Shown one piece after another: positions 1 through 11,494 of a DNA stretch of 64,000 nt. Position numbers and translations under genes: made by a program. Source of the stretch: Notospermus geniculatus (Eukaryota > Nemertea > Pilidiophora > Heteronemertea > Lineidae); the NCBI GenBank assembly GCA_002633025.1, contig NMRB01000759.1, forward strand, positions 176,748 through 240,747, given 5' to 3'. Under the pieces are notes generated by a model. It did no database searches and was not told the DNA's origin. It was given only the letters and a program-made list of their open reading frames with translations. How positions within the stretch are numbered: the first letter of the stretch is position 1; the number at the start of each line of letters is the position of its first letter.

Positions 1-37
1 ATTCTGCTTCGTTAACTAAGTCCAGAGAATCACTTAC

Positions 38-1467
38 TCAGAAATTCTTCTTGAATATTTTCATTGAAGCCATTGTCCTTCAGCCAATTCACAACATCCC
101 CAACATTCCAGTCTTCTACGTGATTCATGGTCGTTGAGTCCTGGAAAACCAAATTGGAAATGAAATACATGTACAGTACAGGTTAAATTACGGGAATGTA
201 GGCATGATACGTCATACACTGGTGGACAGAAATATTAGGACACCAAACCACCAATCCAATTGATTTTCTTCATATTGGCTTTTGTTTTCACCTACTGATT
301 TTTTAGGCAGCAAAAGCCGTCATGTTAGGTTTTCCCACTTTTAGTCAGAGAAATATAGCGGTTTGCACTGAAACTTCACTAGGTGTTATCAACCACAAGA
401 ACGAGTGGAAAAACGTTTTACATTTTAAACTCATCAGTCATCCTTTTTAAAATTGAGGTTGTACATGTATAATATCAATCATAATAAAAACGAGTGGAAT
501 AAAGTTTTACATTTTAAACTCATCAGTCACCCTTTTTAACAATGGGTTACCACCAGTTGTACATACAATTTTTCCTTGGTGGAATTGCCTATGGTATAAA
601 GTCTGTTAGTCAAATTGGGTAGAGTTGCTGAGGGAGAGCTCGATGTCAGTTCTATTCAGTAGGCCTACACCATAACATGAATTGCTAGCTCTCAAAATAT
701 AATTTAGTTATTTTTCTCTCGTCACCTTATATTACATAGGCTCTAAAGAATATTTTGTTCTAGTTTCACTGCAAAATATCGGTTATTTCTAAAATTTCTG
801 AGGCATTGAAAAATACATTCCATAATCAACTGGAAATGAGGAAAATATGTCAAAATATGTACATGTGTATTAAGTATAATATGTGTGAGGACAAATGCGG
901 GTACTATAATATTCTTACCTTCGTTTAGGGGAAGTGAAGGAAGGGAAAGATGTAATGGATAGTCCAAACATAGATAAAAGAAAATCAAGGAAACTAGAGT
1001 AGAACTGCCCGCCATCATGTAAATGCAATATAACTCTATGGGCGTCCCTGCTGGCATACTAACTACCGTATGGTACACGTATACACAAAATGCACATGAC
1101 TGTACTTCAACCATTTCTTAAGACAAAGGACATTTTTACACTAAGCACTGACCTTGAGTCGAGCCCTGAGCATTGAAAGAAAGGATGGATTACTGCAGAA
1201 TTGATTCTCGACACAAAGTGTGCATTCAAGTCCAATTATTCTAAGGATGCTCTTTGTTTAGCAATTGTTTAGTATGGAAATGGATGAAATATAGGCCTAT
1301 TCAATTTTAGCTTGTCAATATGTATTTTAGAAACAATATTCTACATATTCCGCTACATATTAGACTCATCAAATGTATAATATTTAGAAAGGTATGCAAT
1401 TGGTCTAACACCTCAGTAAATTATACGAGATTTTAGAATTTTTACTCACCTCTGAGTCCGCCATCAT
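38..1467 (-). CDS. SAM-domain protein, first two coding exons (partial gene)
   Basis: Two exons can be read on the minus strand. Exon 1 starts with ATGATGGCGGAC (ATG at 1467-1465), encodes MMADSE and ends at 1450 before a GTGAGT donor. Exon 2 runs 140 to 38, between a TTTTCCAG acceptor (141-142) and a GTAAGT donor (37-32). The splice is phase 0 and the second exon encodes a stretch with NHVEDWNVGDVVNWLKDNGF, the start of a sterile alpha motif domain (helix 1 with the W..EDVV.WL pattern). SAM domains are protein-protein interaction modules. The rest of the gene lies off the left edge, so the protein class is unknown. The start could also be the internal ATG in exon 2, but the in-frame join to exon 1 favours the longer form. 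Both splice sites are strong by eye; no transcript was checked. Confidence 0.62.
141..1449 (-). other. Intron of the SAM-domain gene
   Basis: This is the inferred 1309-bp phase-0 intron between MMADSE and the SAM exon. I see no further exon in it. The open frame at 743-1114 (minus) looks like low-complexity AT-rich sequence and has no recognisable domain. Confidence 0.5.
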
Positions 1468-2194
1468 TCCACTTCACAAGTTGAAATGTCTAAGAAATTC
1501 AGATAAATTGTTGATTTGTGGCTTGAAATCCTGACGTCTTTCTCCTATGTAAAAATCAGTCCCTTAAGATTCCTCTGACTGAAAATTCACTTCTGTGTCG
1601 GCAAACTATCTCGTGCACCATTTTATAGGAAAGATTTCAAACACTAAACAAACAGACAGAAAGTCGTGAAAAACAACGCTACCTTTCAATTCAACTCGTG
1701 TTTTTACAGAAGGCTTAGTGGCAAAATGGAGCACACAAAATTGGCAAAACTGTCATTTATTCCACAGACAGTTTACCTCCAAACTTTCTCTGTGAAAACA
1801 TGAATGTGATTTTTGGGTCTGCCTTGACTACCGAAACATGAATGCCAAAGCGAAGTTTGTTGACTCATGGTTTACTCAACCTAGCTGTCATGACGAGCAA
1901 TGTCAGTAATTAATCACAATTAGGGATGTGTTTGATTTAATTCTTCTCTAATTGTTAACATTTACAAATCCCTCTACTATAAGCTGATGAGTAAGTTCAG
2001 ATATCAGATATCCCTGTTCAGAATAATAATCCTGGACGAAATTCCCAAAGGCAGTGACTTGTATTTGAGGTTAGATTCCGCAAGATTTGTGCAAATTGGC
2101 AGTAATTATTCGTCCCTGCCAAAGTTGCACAGATACCCCTGGTCGGAAGGTACTCATCGTCAACGTTTCAAAAAAATTGACCAAAGAGGCAATT

Positions 2195-2395
2195 AAAAAA
2201 CATATGTATCATGACTTCATTGTTTACATTCAATCTTTATAAACGTGGATGTCTACATTATGTTATTTTGGACTTTTGGAACATGCCAACCCACCAAATT
2301 GAAGACTTTCGGTATCAAAAGAATTTCTAGAGGGTATGCCACCAACACATTACTCATATCACAAAGAATGACTGGACACAAACAAATAAAATGTT
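2195..2395 (+). repeat. Dispersed repeat, inverted copy near 57.8 kb
   Basis: The block around GGACTTTTGGAACATGCCAA and GCATGCCACCAACA recurs in reverse orientation at about 57745-57965, where CATGTTCCAAAAGTCC and TTGGTGGCATGCC can be read. The copies are diverged but collinear. The rest of 1470-3395 shows no gene that I can support. Confidence 0.6.
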
Positions 2396-3397
2396 AATAA
2401 AGAATGATTTTCATGGCCTGGGAAACCCCCCACAATATATATTTAAGTTATCAGAGTTTCGAATTTCTGCAACGACAGTGCACATACATGTAAATGCTTC
2501 AGTATTTTGATAAACGAGACATTTTCCTGTTTAACTGCATAGATATCCCTGTTCACAAGGTCATAATCATGCAGCTGGCAAAATTTCAGCAAAATTGACC
2601 CATACAGTGAGGTTATTTAAAGGAAAATAACTTTTACAATATTTGCAAAACTTTTCTTCATCAAAGTCATCTTTCTGCCACTCCACCATGCAAACTCCGC
2701 CATGTTCTTTCCTAGTTGCCATAGACTATTGTACGTACTTAAGTCACAAATACACATATAGCACAATACAGCATTAATCTGCACCAAAGGGCTTATTTGC
2801 TAATCACCCCGGATGTAATCAAAGGAAGCGTTGTTTGTGCCATGTGTGGCAGACAGGCTTGCCATAAGTATCTAACAAAATGTGAAGGTGAAATTCATGT
2901 ATAGTAGGATGAATGCTGATGATAATACATGTACTTCAAACACCATTTTAGTGATGAAAGTCGAAGGAAAATGACTAAGACAATTTCAATAATGTTCATC
3001 CAGTATTTTTTCATTGCTGTGTAGCCTACATGCCATCACAATGTAATTGACCACTTCAGGTACCCACCCTCAAACCTATAAGTGATAGTCAATAATGCTC
3101 CATAAACCAAGTACCGGTAGCCTTTGTTGTAACTGTGAAACAACACTGTAAAGAGCATTCTCTTGCAACAAATAATCTCGGAAACAAACGGACTTTTAGT
3201 AAAATATGCATTCAACTGCTTCCGCCTTAACTGCTTTGTAAACATTCCTGTTCCCAATCATTCTCCCAATGTATGTACTCGCAATCAAAAATTCTGTCCT
3301 TTGTTCTGTGCAATTTGCACCAAAATAACAATCCAAATATCTCTGACGTAGCAACTGAGTAAAATTATTGACAAGGAAAATTCTGCATTTTTTAAAT

Positions 3398-4485
3398 GGT
3401 CACATTCAAATGGTTTTCTAAAGAACCCTGAACGGTTTCACCAAAATACCCTTTCCAGGGGTTTCATAAAGAACCCTCCAGGGTTTCACAGAACCGTTTC
3501 CTGATGTTGGCTAGAACATTCAAGGGTTTCACCAAAATACCCTTTTATGGTTTCATAAAGACCGCAGCCAGGGTTTCACCAAAATACATTTCCAAGGGTT
3601 TGCTATGGAACGCTCAACAGTTGCACGAAATTACACTTTCACTTTTCTATAAAAAAAAACTCAAAAGCTGCCAAGGGTTTCCTAACAAAGGTTTTGCTTG
3701 TAAAAAACATGGTATCCAACTAAAGCTAATTATGGGTAGGTTTGAACTGATTTCCTAAATTTTCATGAAAAGACTACTGTCTGTAAAATCAAAAAACTTG
3801 GCACTTCGACGCTCTACATGTAACTTTCGGAGTCTCCAGGGGCGTAGCTAGATGGGGCAAGGGGGCATCGCCCACAGGCCACCCCGAAAAACGTGTTTTT
3901 CATGCAAATTTGGCTGGAAAATGGCAAAATAGTGTCTTTTGCCCCATCCCCTATGAACTTTTGCCCCCCCCCCTCCGGACAAAATAAGCTAGCTACGCCC
4001 CTGGTGTTGAACTGTTGGGCTGCGCACGGTAATTGTCGGGATAACTGCGCGGGCGTGCATACATGTAGGCCTACCCGTGCCATTATCATACAGGGTCACT
4101 TTTCCAGTTCTTTAATCTATACTCATTCATGCAAATTTACCTATTGCACATTACAACTGTATTTGCGTCGAATTGTGGATTTTGTTCCAACATTTCAGCA
4201 GGTACAGTGTCAAATAGTTTTATAGACGAAAATGGTTCTTTATAAAACCGTAATATTCATAGAACCCTACTGGCTTAACTGGGGCGTCGAAACCCTAAGG
4301 TTCCAAAAGGAACCATACGTTTTTTTATAAAACCCCCTCAAAGAACCCTATTTCTGCGTAAAACCATCTTGCGTGTCTAAAGAACCCTAAGGGTTCTCTG
4401 TGGCGTCAAAGAACCCTAAGGTTTCAAAAGAAATCCTATGGTTCCTTATAGAACCCTCAAAGAACCCTTTTTGCTAAGAGTGCAA
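3398..4485. repeat. AAGAACCCT-rich repeat element
   Basis: Both ends carry many degenerate AAGAACCCT/AGGGTTTC motifs (3410-3620 and 4225-4480). The right end reads AGAACCCTTTTTGCTAAGAGTG, which resembles the inverted terminal repeat of a common dispersed animal repeat. A separate CAGGGGCGTAGCTAG element sits inside. No coding capacity is visible. The right end supplies the last codons and the stop of the neighbouring GPCR frame. Confidence 0.5.
3837..4003. mobile_element. Short TIR element, CAGGGGCGTAGCTAG family
   Basis: The 167-bp segment starts CAGGGGCGTAGCTAG and ends CTAGCTACGCCCCTG, a perfect 15-bp inverted repeat. It is non-coding. The ends resemble non-autonomous hAT termini, but no clear target duplication flanks it. 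A relative lies at 40969-41271. Confidence 0.7.
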
Positions 4486-5501
4486 AACATACCCCAAACT
4501 GTCTCCTTATAGAAACCCAACGAAATGTTATAAATGAGAAAATTTATGCTGTAATTCAAAGTACTCAGCAATATACTGAATCTGCCAATGATGAATATTA
4601 TGGAGAGGAACGTCGTGGATATCGTTTCCTGCTCTTCAAACTCCAGGAGGTGGTAATAGGACCAGACTATTCCTTGCGGACTGATCGTGATGACGTAGAG
4701 GAAAGAGATAGCGACCAGGTTCCATATACAACGTATCTCCTTTACTGACATCTCACGTCTGAGGCCAGTGCCTCTGGAAGAACGCCACATTGCACTGCAG
4801 AGAAACACGTTAAAGGTTGGAATGAGAATACAGGGGAGAAAGTTGTTGAGAAAATAATGTATTGTGCCTAGAATAAACTCAGCGGATGCGGAGAACAGTC
4901 TTGAATCCAGATAACATGACGTATGTCCGCCGTGTGTCGTGGATATGGCACTCAAAGGAATTTCCTTCAAATTCCACAGACTCGTCATTAGAAGGAGAAA
5001 CGCAAGTGCCGCCCACCTGCGGGTCTGTGTTATTGCAGTCTGCCCCTTAAGAGGAAAAGCTATAGCAAAACACCTTTCAAATGAGAACAGAACGAGAATA
5101 TATCCACTCAGAGATTGTGCGATATTCAGGAAAAAACGGAAAACTTTGCAAGTTCCTTCACTTAAAGTATCAAATCTGAATTTAAAGCGTCCACCTGTCA
5201 GAATCGGAAGCCCGTCCGATAACCACGTGACTAGGGTCACAAGGACCAAGTTTGCTGCATCTGAGATGGACAGTGAAGTCAGGTACTGCATCGTGGCAGA
5301 ATCTTTCTTCTTGCATTTGTAAAACACGATGACCGAAAGAACGTTTCCTGCTGTTCCAATAACGAAGAAAAATGGTATGATATAAGCGGTGAAGATTTCA
5401 ATTACTCTCATCGCGCTGCTTAGAGGAAAACTGGCGTCGACTTTCATTGTTGCAGACGGGTCAGTGAACTCTGTGAGGCGGAAACGGGCAAGATTTTCCA
5501 T
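4446..5501 (-). CDS. Class A (rhodopsin-like) G-protein-coupled receptor, orphan, peptide-receptor-like
   Basis: The 351-residue single-exon frame has seven hydrophobic segments at about 35-60, 72-95, 118-142, 163-180, 208-236, 259-284 and 296-326. Class A hallmarks are visible: GN at 52-53 in TM1, the SxxD aspartate (81) in TM2, Cys118 at the top of TM3 with Cys196 in loop 2, ERC (142-144) in place of DRY, Pro275 in TM6, and NYSINFLIY (316-324) as a variant of NPxxY. It would act at the plasma membrane as a ligand receptor. The ERC and INFLIY variants suggest a peptide-type or lineage-specific orphan receptor; the ligand cannot be predicted. The N terminus is short, with no obvious signal peptide. 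The last ~12 residues and the stop are encoded by the adjacent AAGAACCCT repeat, so the native C-terminal tail may have been lost or replaced. Confidence 0.85.
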   Translation of the reverse strand: MENLARFRLTEFTDPSATMKVDASFPLSSAMRVIEIFTAYIIPFFFVIGTAGNVLSVIVFYKCKKKDSATMQYLTSLSISDAANLVLVTLVTWLSDGLPILTGGRFKFRFDTLSEGTCKVFRFFLNIAQSLSGYILVLFSFERCFAIAFPLKGQTAITQTRRWAALAFLLLMTSLWNLKEIPLSAISTTHGGHTSCYLDSRLFSASAEFILGTIHYFLNNFLPCILIPTFNVFLCSAMWRSSRGTGLRREMSVKEIRCIWNLVAISFLYVITISPQGIVWSYYHLLEFEEQETISTTFLSIIFIIGRFSILLSTLNYSINFLIYNISLGFYKETVWGMFCTLSKKGSLRVL

Positions 5502-5701
5502 TCTTCAACTCGTACCCCAGCTTTCGAATTCTCAAACTGAAATTTCTATTTATTATAAATTGCTGTTGCAAATGTTTACGGGAGAATCCCACATGCCTTA
5601 TGCATAAAATATCTTACTCCTTAACTTAGTTTTCCCTTAATACCACTAAGGATTCCTTACAGAAGGACATTTCTTAAGTGATATGCATAAAATGTCTTAA
5701 G

Positions 5702-5836
5702 GCTTCCTTTACACAGAACTATACGGTATACGAACACCGCGGTTAACAATGGCTTCACGGTCGTGAATCCACTGGAAGCCTTTGTTAAATGGCGTCTTCG
5801 TATACCGTATACTAAGTACTTCTATGTAAGGGAAGC
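5702..5836. mobile_element. Nested 135-bp TIR element
   Basis: The ends are GCTTCCTTTACACAGAACTA and an imperfect inverse (TTCTATGTAAGGGAAGC), with an inner inverted pair TACGGTATACGAA / TTCGTATACCGTAT. It is non-coding and MITE-like. Confidence 0.6.
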
Positions 5837-6246
5837 CTAAGGTAAACCTTAGGGATGTATTTTCCCTCAAGTCAAGGAAACTTCCTTAAATTCTGAGGAT
5901 GTCAGTTACAGGCAGTTATCACTTATGCCACACATCTCAGCCAATCGGGGCGACCATTACAAACAGATTTAGTCTAAATTGGTTTGGTAAGTGATTGCGC
6001 AGTCTTGTCCAGAGAAGGTTTCTTAGTGGCTGAGGAAAATGCGCAATGCCACAAGGCCTAACTCGAGGCCTACATGCATTGAACTGACGTGTCCCTACTG
6101 AAGATACCTCTGGAAGTACCTTAAGATAAGAAGTGTTTGAGGGGATTTCCTTACCGTAAGACTGTTTATGCATACCACATAAGAAAAGGGTAATTCTTAG
6201 GACGAAACTAAAGAGATATTAGATTTAAGGGAAATTTTGCACTTAA

Positions 6247-6460
6247 AGGGCCTCTAAAGGCAGCTTGCTATTGGGCTACTAACAGTGCTGCGACTATACA
6301 ACAGGTGACGCTAGTAACCATGAACTCATGAATTGTGGATCAAATGTTGACATTGATGAAATTTTACTTCAAAAATGATGCCCAAGTTGGTTCCCCATGC
6401 CACCAATTCCGTGTTAATCACACCAATATCGAGTACTAAAAAGCTGCCTCTAGAGGCCCT
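6247..6460. mobile_element. Nested 214-bp TIR element
   Basis: The left end AGGGCCTCTAAAGGCAGCTT pairs with the right end AAGCTGCCTCTAGAGGCCCT. A TTAA precedes the left end. It is non-coding. Confidence 0.65.
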
Positions 6461-6967
6461 CTAAGATGTTTTATGCATACGGTCCCAGGACTAAACGTCT
6501 CCGAGTTTGTTTTTAACCCAGAGGTCAAGTCAAGTAAAGATAACAGTCTGTGGGCCATAACATCTTCAGTGTAAAATTTCCCTTATATCTGATAATTTCC
6601 CTTAAGTTTTGTCCTAAGAATCATCCTTGCCTTAGATGGTAGTCTATGCATGAACAATCTTAAGCTAAGGAAATTCACACAAATCAGTCCTTATCGTAAA
6701 ATACCTCCAGAGGTACCTTAATGGAGAAAAGTCGACAGTTTAATGCATACAGGCCTCGAGTTAGGCCTTGTAGCGTTCGGTATTTTTCGGTATTTTAAGT
6801 AAAAGCCCAAGTAGTTTCCTCAACCACTCAGGAACATTCTGTGTGCAACATTGCGCAATCACTTACCAAACCAACTTAGACTAAATCTGTTTGTAATGGT
6901 CCCTCCGATTGGCTGACATATGTGGCATATTTGATAACTGGCGGTAATGGACAACCTTATAAGTTTG

Positions 6968-7144
6968 TAATGCCCGTTGTACACGGTAGGATTTTTTTGT
7001 ACTAAAAATTATAAATGAGGCTCATGAAGGGTGATTTCGGTCATAGGCTACCGATTGCCTTGCTGAAAGGCATTGTGAACACCCATTTAGGCCCCATTTA
7101 TAATTTTTAGTACAAGAAAATCCTACCGTGTACAACGGGCATTA
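6968..7144. mobile_element. Nested 177-bp TIR element
   Basis: The ends TAATGCCCGTTGTACACGGT and ACCGTGTACAACGGGCATTA are perfect inverses, and the pairing continues through CTAAAAATTATAAATG. It is non-coding. Confidence 0.75.
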
Positions 7145-7472
7145 GACTTGAGGATGGAAATTTCTGCCCTAAGGCTTACCTTAAGACGTTTTATGCATAC
7201 AGTATCACTTAAAAATGTCCTTCCGTAAGGAATCCTTAGTGATTTTAAGGGGAAAGATGTTTTAGGAATAGGGCCCCAGTTCTTAATAATGGCCCTAAAT
7301 GTAGCGCACGAGATCAAGTTATATTTTTGGTAGTGGTCACGATTATATTGCCTGTGATTATTAAGTGGTAAAAGGAGTTATTTCGAAAGCTTGTTGTAGT
7401 TATAAAAACCAGTGATCGTTACGGAGTATATTCCGAATAACAATTAAATATTGTATGATATATAAAGCTTGT

Positions 7473-7811
7473 TACGGTGGCCCATAGAGCTCATTGATGA
7501 AAAATATTTACATTTGCAATTTTTTTTTCAATTCGATAATTTTTTCTTGGGGGTTTTTACAATTTTTGGAAGTTCCCACCGCGGTGAAAATATTACCACC
7601 ACGGTGAGAATATTTCCACCTCGGTGGAAATATTTCCACCGCGGTGAAAATTAATTTCCACCGAGGTGGAAATATTCTCACCGCGGTGGTAATATTTTCA
7701 CCGCGGTGGGAACTTCCAAAAATTGTAAAAACCCCAAGAAAAAATTATCGAATTGAAAAAAAAATTGCAAATGTAAATATTTTTCATCAATGAGCTCTAT
7801 GGGCCACCGTA
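7473..7811. mobile_element. 339-bp near-perfect palindrome (foldback MITE)
   Basis: The left arm from TACGGTGGCCCATAGAGCTC is matched by the right arm ending GAGCTCTATGGGCCACCGTA, and the two arms pair almost base for base to the centre near 7642. The centre is built from repeats of CCACCGCGGTG separated by AAATATT. As RNA it would fold into a ~150-bp hairpin. The same frame can be read in both orientations, which produces spurious open frames. Confidence 0.88.
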
Positions 7812-9197
7812 GCTTGTTACCTGTGCTAGCCTCATAACTAGCCATGTATTTTACGGACATCATCATTTTTAAGGTAGGATATGAGCTAAGTGGAATTCTC
7901 CCGTAGATGTGATGGCTAAATAGATTGAAAAATGGATTTGTCAATAACTTCCTGGCTGGTGAATGGAAGGCTACATTCCCAAACCTGAAAGTACAAAACA
8001 AATCTGTTTTCGTACTGACATCCTTTGCTACGACAACTCCACGACTGACGAGTCTGTTGACGATCCAAAGATCGCAAGAACGCCAATATGCGTTTTGTAT
8101 CAGCCGACACACAACGCAAATACACCGCAGACGATGCAAGCGGATTTGAACGTGTACGGTTGTTTGCGTCAGATATCGGGGGTTAATCCCATTCGTCGCT
8201 TGTGTGCGGCTGAGATTTTGGAAGTTATGTCCAGCGTAGGCGCATACATAGTGTTTTGATAGGATATCCCACTAAACTACAATGTAATCGCATCTAGCAG
8301 TCGCCAGCAGGCTGGCACACTCGCATGATGTTGCTTGCGTCTAGCGATTCACGTGGCAGCAAAATCACACGTTTCCGTGATATGTTGCTTTCTGAATTCG
8401 TGACGCAAGCAATCAATGTCGCAATATCCGTCGCAGTCGCAGTCAGATGCACACGAATGCGATACCTGCGTTTTCGATCGCTTGCAACCAGAAACGGATA
8501 ATAGGGTAGGGACACACCTAACACGATGCGCTGACGCATTGCAAAACTGAATGATTCGAAGCAAATAATCCAATACCGGTACCTAAAAGATAAGGCTGAT
8601 TCAGAGGTGTCTCAAATCTAAGAGCTAATTTGAGTGGTCTACTTGACTTAAGTGTCATACTGAATCCCACTTGTGCGGTGCACCAACGTTCAGGAGGTGT
8701 GTTGGTTCGCTCTGCGTTGTAGCTGTTTGAATAATAAAGGGCCATAGGGATGGGCGGTTATGTCCGCATAAATTAGACGCGCACAAAACGTCTTTGTTAG
8801 TGTAAAACATATGTTTTTGTGCCAAAACAGATATTTTTGTGTAAAAACATGCTTACAAAACGTGGTTATTTTCGGCAAAACATGTGTTTCCCAAAACGAA
8901 TATATTTCGTGCAAAACAGATGTCAGTTTGTCGATAAACACGAACGTTTTACCCGATTTTTATATTTTCTCACAGAGATGACGGCTCGCAGAGAGCAAAC
9001 CACAGAGATGTTTTTCAAATATATGCGTCCAAAAAAGAGAAAACTTGAACAGAAAATTTGAAAATTCCCACACCGCTCGCCAGTTACTTCTTTGTTATGT
9101 ACATTTGCACTATTCCCGCTCTTTGACTAAACTCATTTGTGACCAAAGCACCAGTGACAGAGCTGAACAATACCCGCAGTGGACACAAAAGATTTAG

Positions 9198-9480
9198 GGT
9201 CGGCACGTGCACTGAATGGGGAAGGCTTCCGGGTGTCGCAAACTCGCTGATAAGACCTCATGTTCATCTGTGGTCAACTGCAAACCTGATCAATGGGCCT
9301 ATCTTTGGCTGACCGACCATTGAAGTCCAAAAATTGTTGCAATCGGTTTTCGAAAAGAGTATATCAGGGTGATCGGATTTAATCTGAATGTGAATGACTG
9401 GTCGTTTGACCAGCGGACAAAGGAAGTTCCGTGGATTGCCACCAGGGAATGAGGTCAGGTATAGCTAGCCCCCCCCCCCC
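9198..9480. repeat. Dispersed repeat, uninterrupted copy
   Basis: GCACTGAATGGGGAAG, GTCGCAAACTCGCTGATAAG and AATCTGAATGTGAATGACTG occur here in one continuous block that ends in a poly-C run. The same order occurs at 33510-34730, where about 0.95 kb is inserted. It is non-coding. Otherwise 8.0-10.0 kb shows no gene that I can support. Confidence 0.75.
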
Positions 9481-10057
9481 GCCTAAAGAGAAGGGCATCA
9501 TAGGATTTACAGGAACAGGAATTGATATCACACTCTTGAAGTTTTGAGTGGGAAATTCAAATCTGACTTGTATGTGAATGGGCACGACCGGCAGTTCTCT
9601 CTCTGGTCTTAGAGTGCATGCATATACAGCACGGGGAGAACCATAGGCATAATAAACAAGGAAGATGTCTATATTGTCATGATTACACCAGTGCTTTTCG
9701 TACGATCAGTGTCCATGACCGTGCGTCCCTTCATCCAAACCGCCGAAATAACCCTAAATGAGTGGTGAAATGTGACATTCATCCTTGGCAACAGACTTAA
9801 GAACCACACTTAACTCTAAGTACCATACTGAGCTAAGAATGGTGCTTAAGACGGTTCGAGAATTTCAATTTAAGTAGAGTATATAGCTTAGTACTGAAAT
9901 TGGAATGAACAGATCTATAGCTGCTGTATGGGCGGTTATAACCGCAAAGAAGGACATCAAAACGAGGACATCGTATATGCAAAACGAGGACATTGTATTT
10001 GTTCAATGAAGTCTATGTGATGTAGCGCGATGTCTACGTTACACGGCATAGTCGCCA

Positions 10058-10900
10058 CATGTTGGCAGAAGGAATTTTGTAAAGGTATGTTTTTGCTACT
10101 TTTTTATTTGCATGATTTCATTCAAAATGTTTATATCACTGTGTACTACTCATCGAGGCCTTTCATAATATATCCATATAATATATATTCATAATATATT
10201 TCAAATATTCCGTGCAGAAATGTGATTTTGGGGCACTTTTATCAAAATTATGTTGCCCATGCTTGCAACACCTTTGACAGAGCCCCTTGAACCCAATGGT
10301 CATGCCGGTAGATAAAAATCAATGGCCATTGAATAGTTTGTGGGATTGACGGGGTGCCAACAGGCTGTGAATTGGTCAACTACCAGAAATCCACTGAATT
10401 GACGCAGCCTGTTATGGAAATTGACCCTGCATGACAAACGCAACCTTCAGCCACAACTGGGTTTCTTCATTCATTGTGAACGAGAAATGACAATACTTAG
10501 TTTTCATTCACCACCACAACTCACATTAGTGCAGAGGCCTGTGTCAAAGCTGTTGCACGCGTGGCCAAAAATCAGTATTTGGATAAAAGTGCCCCAAAAT
10601 CACATTTCTACACGGAGTATTTGAAATTTCAGGATATTTTATGAAAGGCCTAGATGAGTAGAACACAGGGATATAAAAATTTCGTATGAAATCATGCAAA
10701 TAAGAAAGTAGCAAAAAACATACCTTTACAACATTCCTTCCGTCCAATGCGGTTATCAGCGGATGTTTTCGTCGCTGATACCATTAGATAGCCAGGAAAA
10801 TTTACCACTACATATGTCGGATTTAATTTTCTTCACCCCATTGGTTTGGAGATATTCAAGATAAACTGCTGTCCATTTACTTTTGGCCATGAGTGTATGA
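10058..10900. mobile_element. Diverged inverted-repeat element related to the 11.7 and 14.6 kb copies
   Basis: GAAGGAATTTTGTAAAGGTA near 10067 is inverted at about 10722-10742, with ATTTGCATGATTTCAT and its inverse further in. The right side shares GCCAGGAAAATTT and GGAGATATTCAAGA with the elements at 11740-12620 and 14573-15440, so this is a third, older member of that family. It is non-coding. Confidence 0.6.
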
Positions 10901-11494
10901 TGCATGACATGCATTGACTGTGAATGAATGACTTTTGCCAGCACCAACAGAAAACCTCTCGTCGTGCCAATTGAGACTGGCATTTTCGGCCTTTACAGCT
11001 TAGTTACTTAGTGTAAAAGTTGTACATGTATATTGGGTAAGACTTCACAAAATGTTTCCTAAATAGTTCTTCTGTCAGTTGGTCGACAAAAATTCAACTA
11101 CCACGACCGTACTGCCACGTCGTTGGACATGTGACCTGATGACCGTGACCTGCACCTTCGCAGTGGCCTCCTGGCGGCTGAATCATAAGTAGGACTACAG
11201 CTGTTCTGCCCTCTATAGGAGATTGATAGAGTTAAATCGTAATTAAAATCGCTAATTACTAATTAACCAGAGTAGCTGAGGGGCTGTAAAAAAGTTATGG
11301 TTGTTTTCGATCGATAGCCGACCTTTGACCGTTTACCGCTCGTCAATAGTTGGTCTGGTTTGTTCTGTAGCTCCACAGCTGGAATTTCTATATAGTAGTA
11401 GTGGTATGGAATCATCAAGGGCGGTCCTTGCGGGCGATAATGGTACTTGTGGGGCTTCGCCCATACGTATCACAGTTCGCCTCAATTCGACGAG

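Larger units (their letters stand above)
5641..7247. mobile_element. Large foldback element with nested TIR insertions
   Basis: Sequence at 5641-5707 (ACTAAGGATTCCTTACAGAA and following) is repeated inverted at 7177-7247 (TTCCGTAAGGAATCCTTAGT). Further in, about 5898-6090 is inverted at 6745-6950 (shared CGCAATCACTTACCAAACCA and TCGAGTTAGGCCTTGT). Three smaller TIR elements are nested within. No coding frame is recognised. GTTTTATGCATAC motifs recur here and near 17.35 kb. Confidence 0.6.

Noticed and set aside
743-1114. 123-residue minus-strand frame
   Set aside because: It lies inside the inferred SAM-gene intron, has biased hydrophobic and histidine-rich text and no domain.
7469-8139. Open frames over the 7.5-7.8 kb region on both strands
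   Set aside because: They are translations of the 339-bp palindrome, so the same peptide text appears from both strands; no codon structure or domain.
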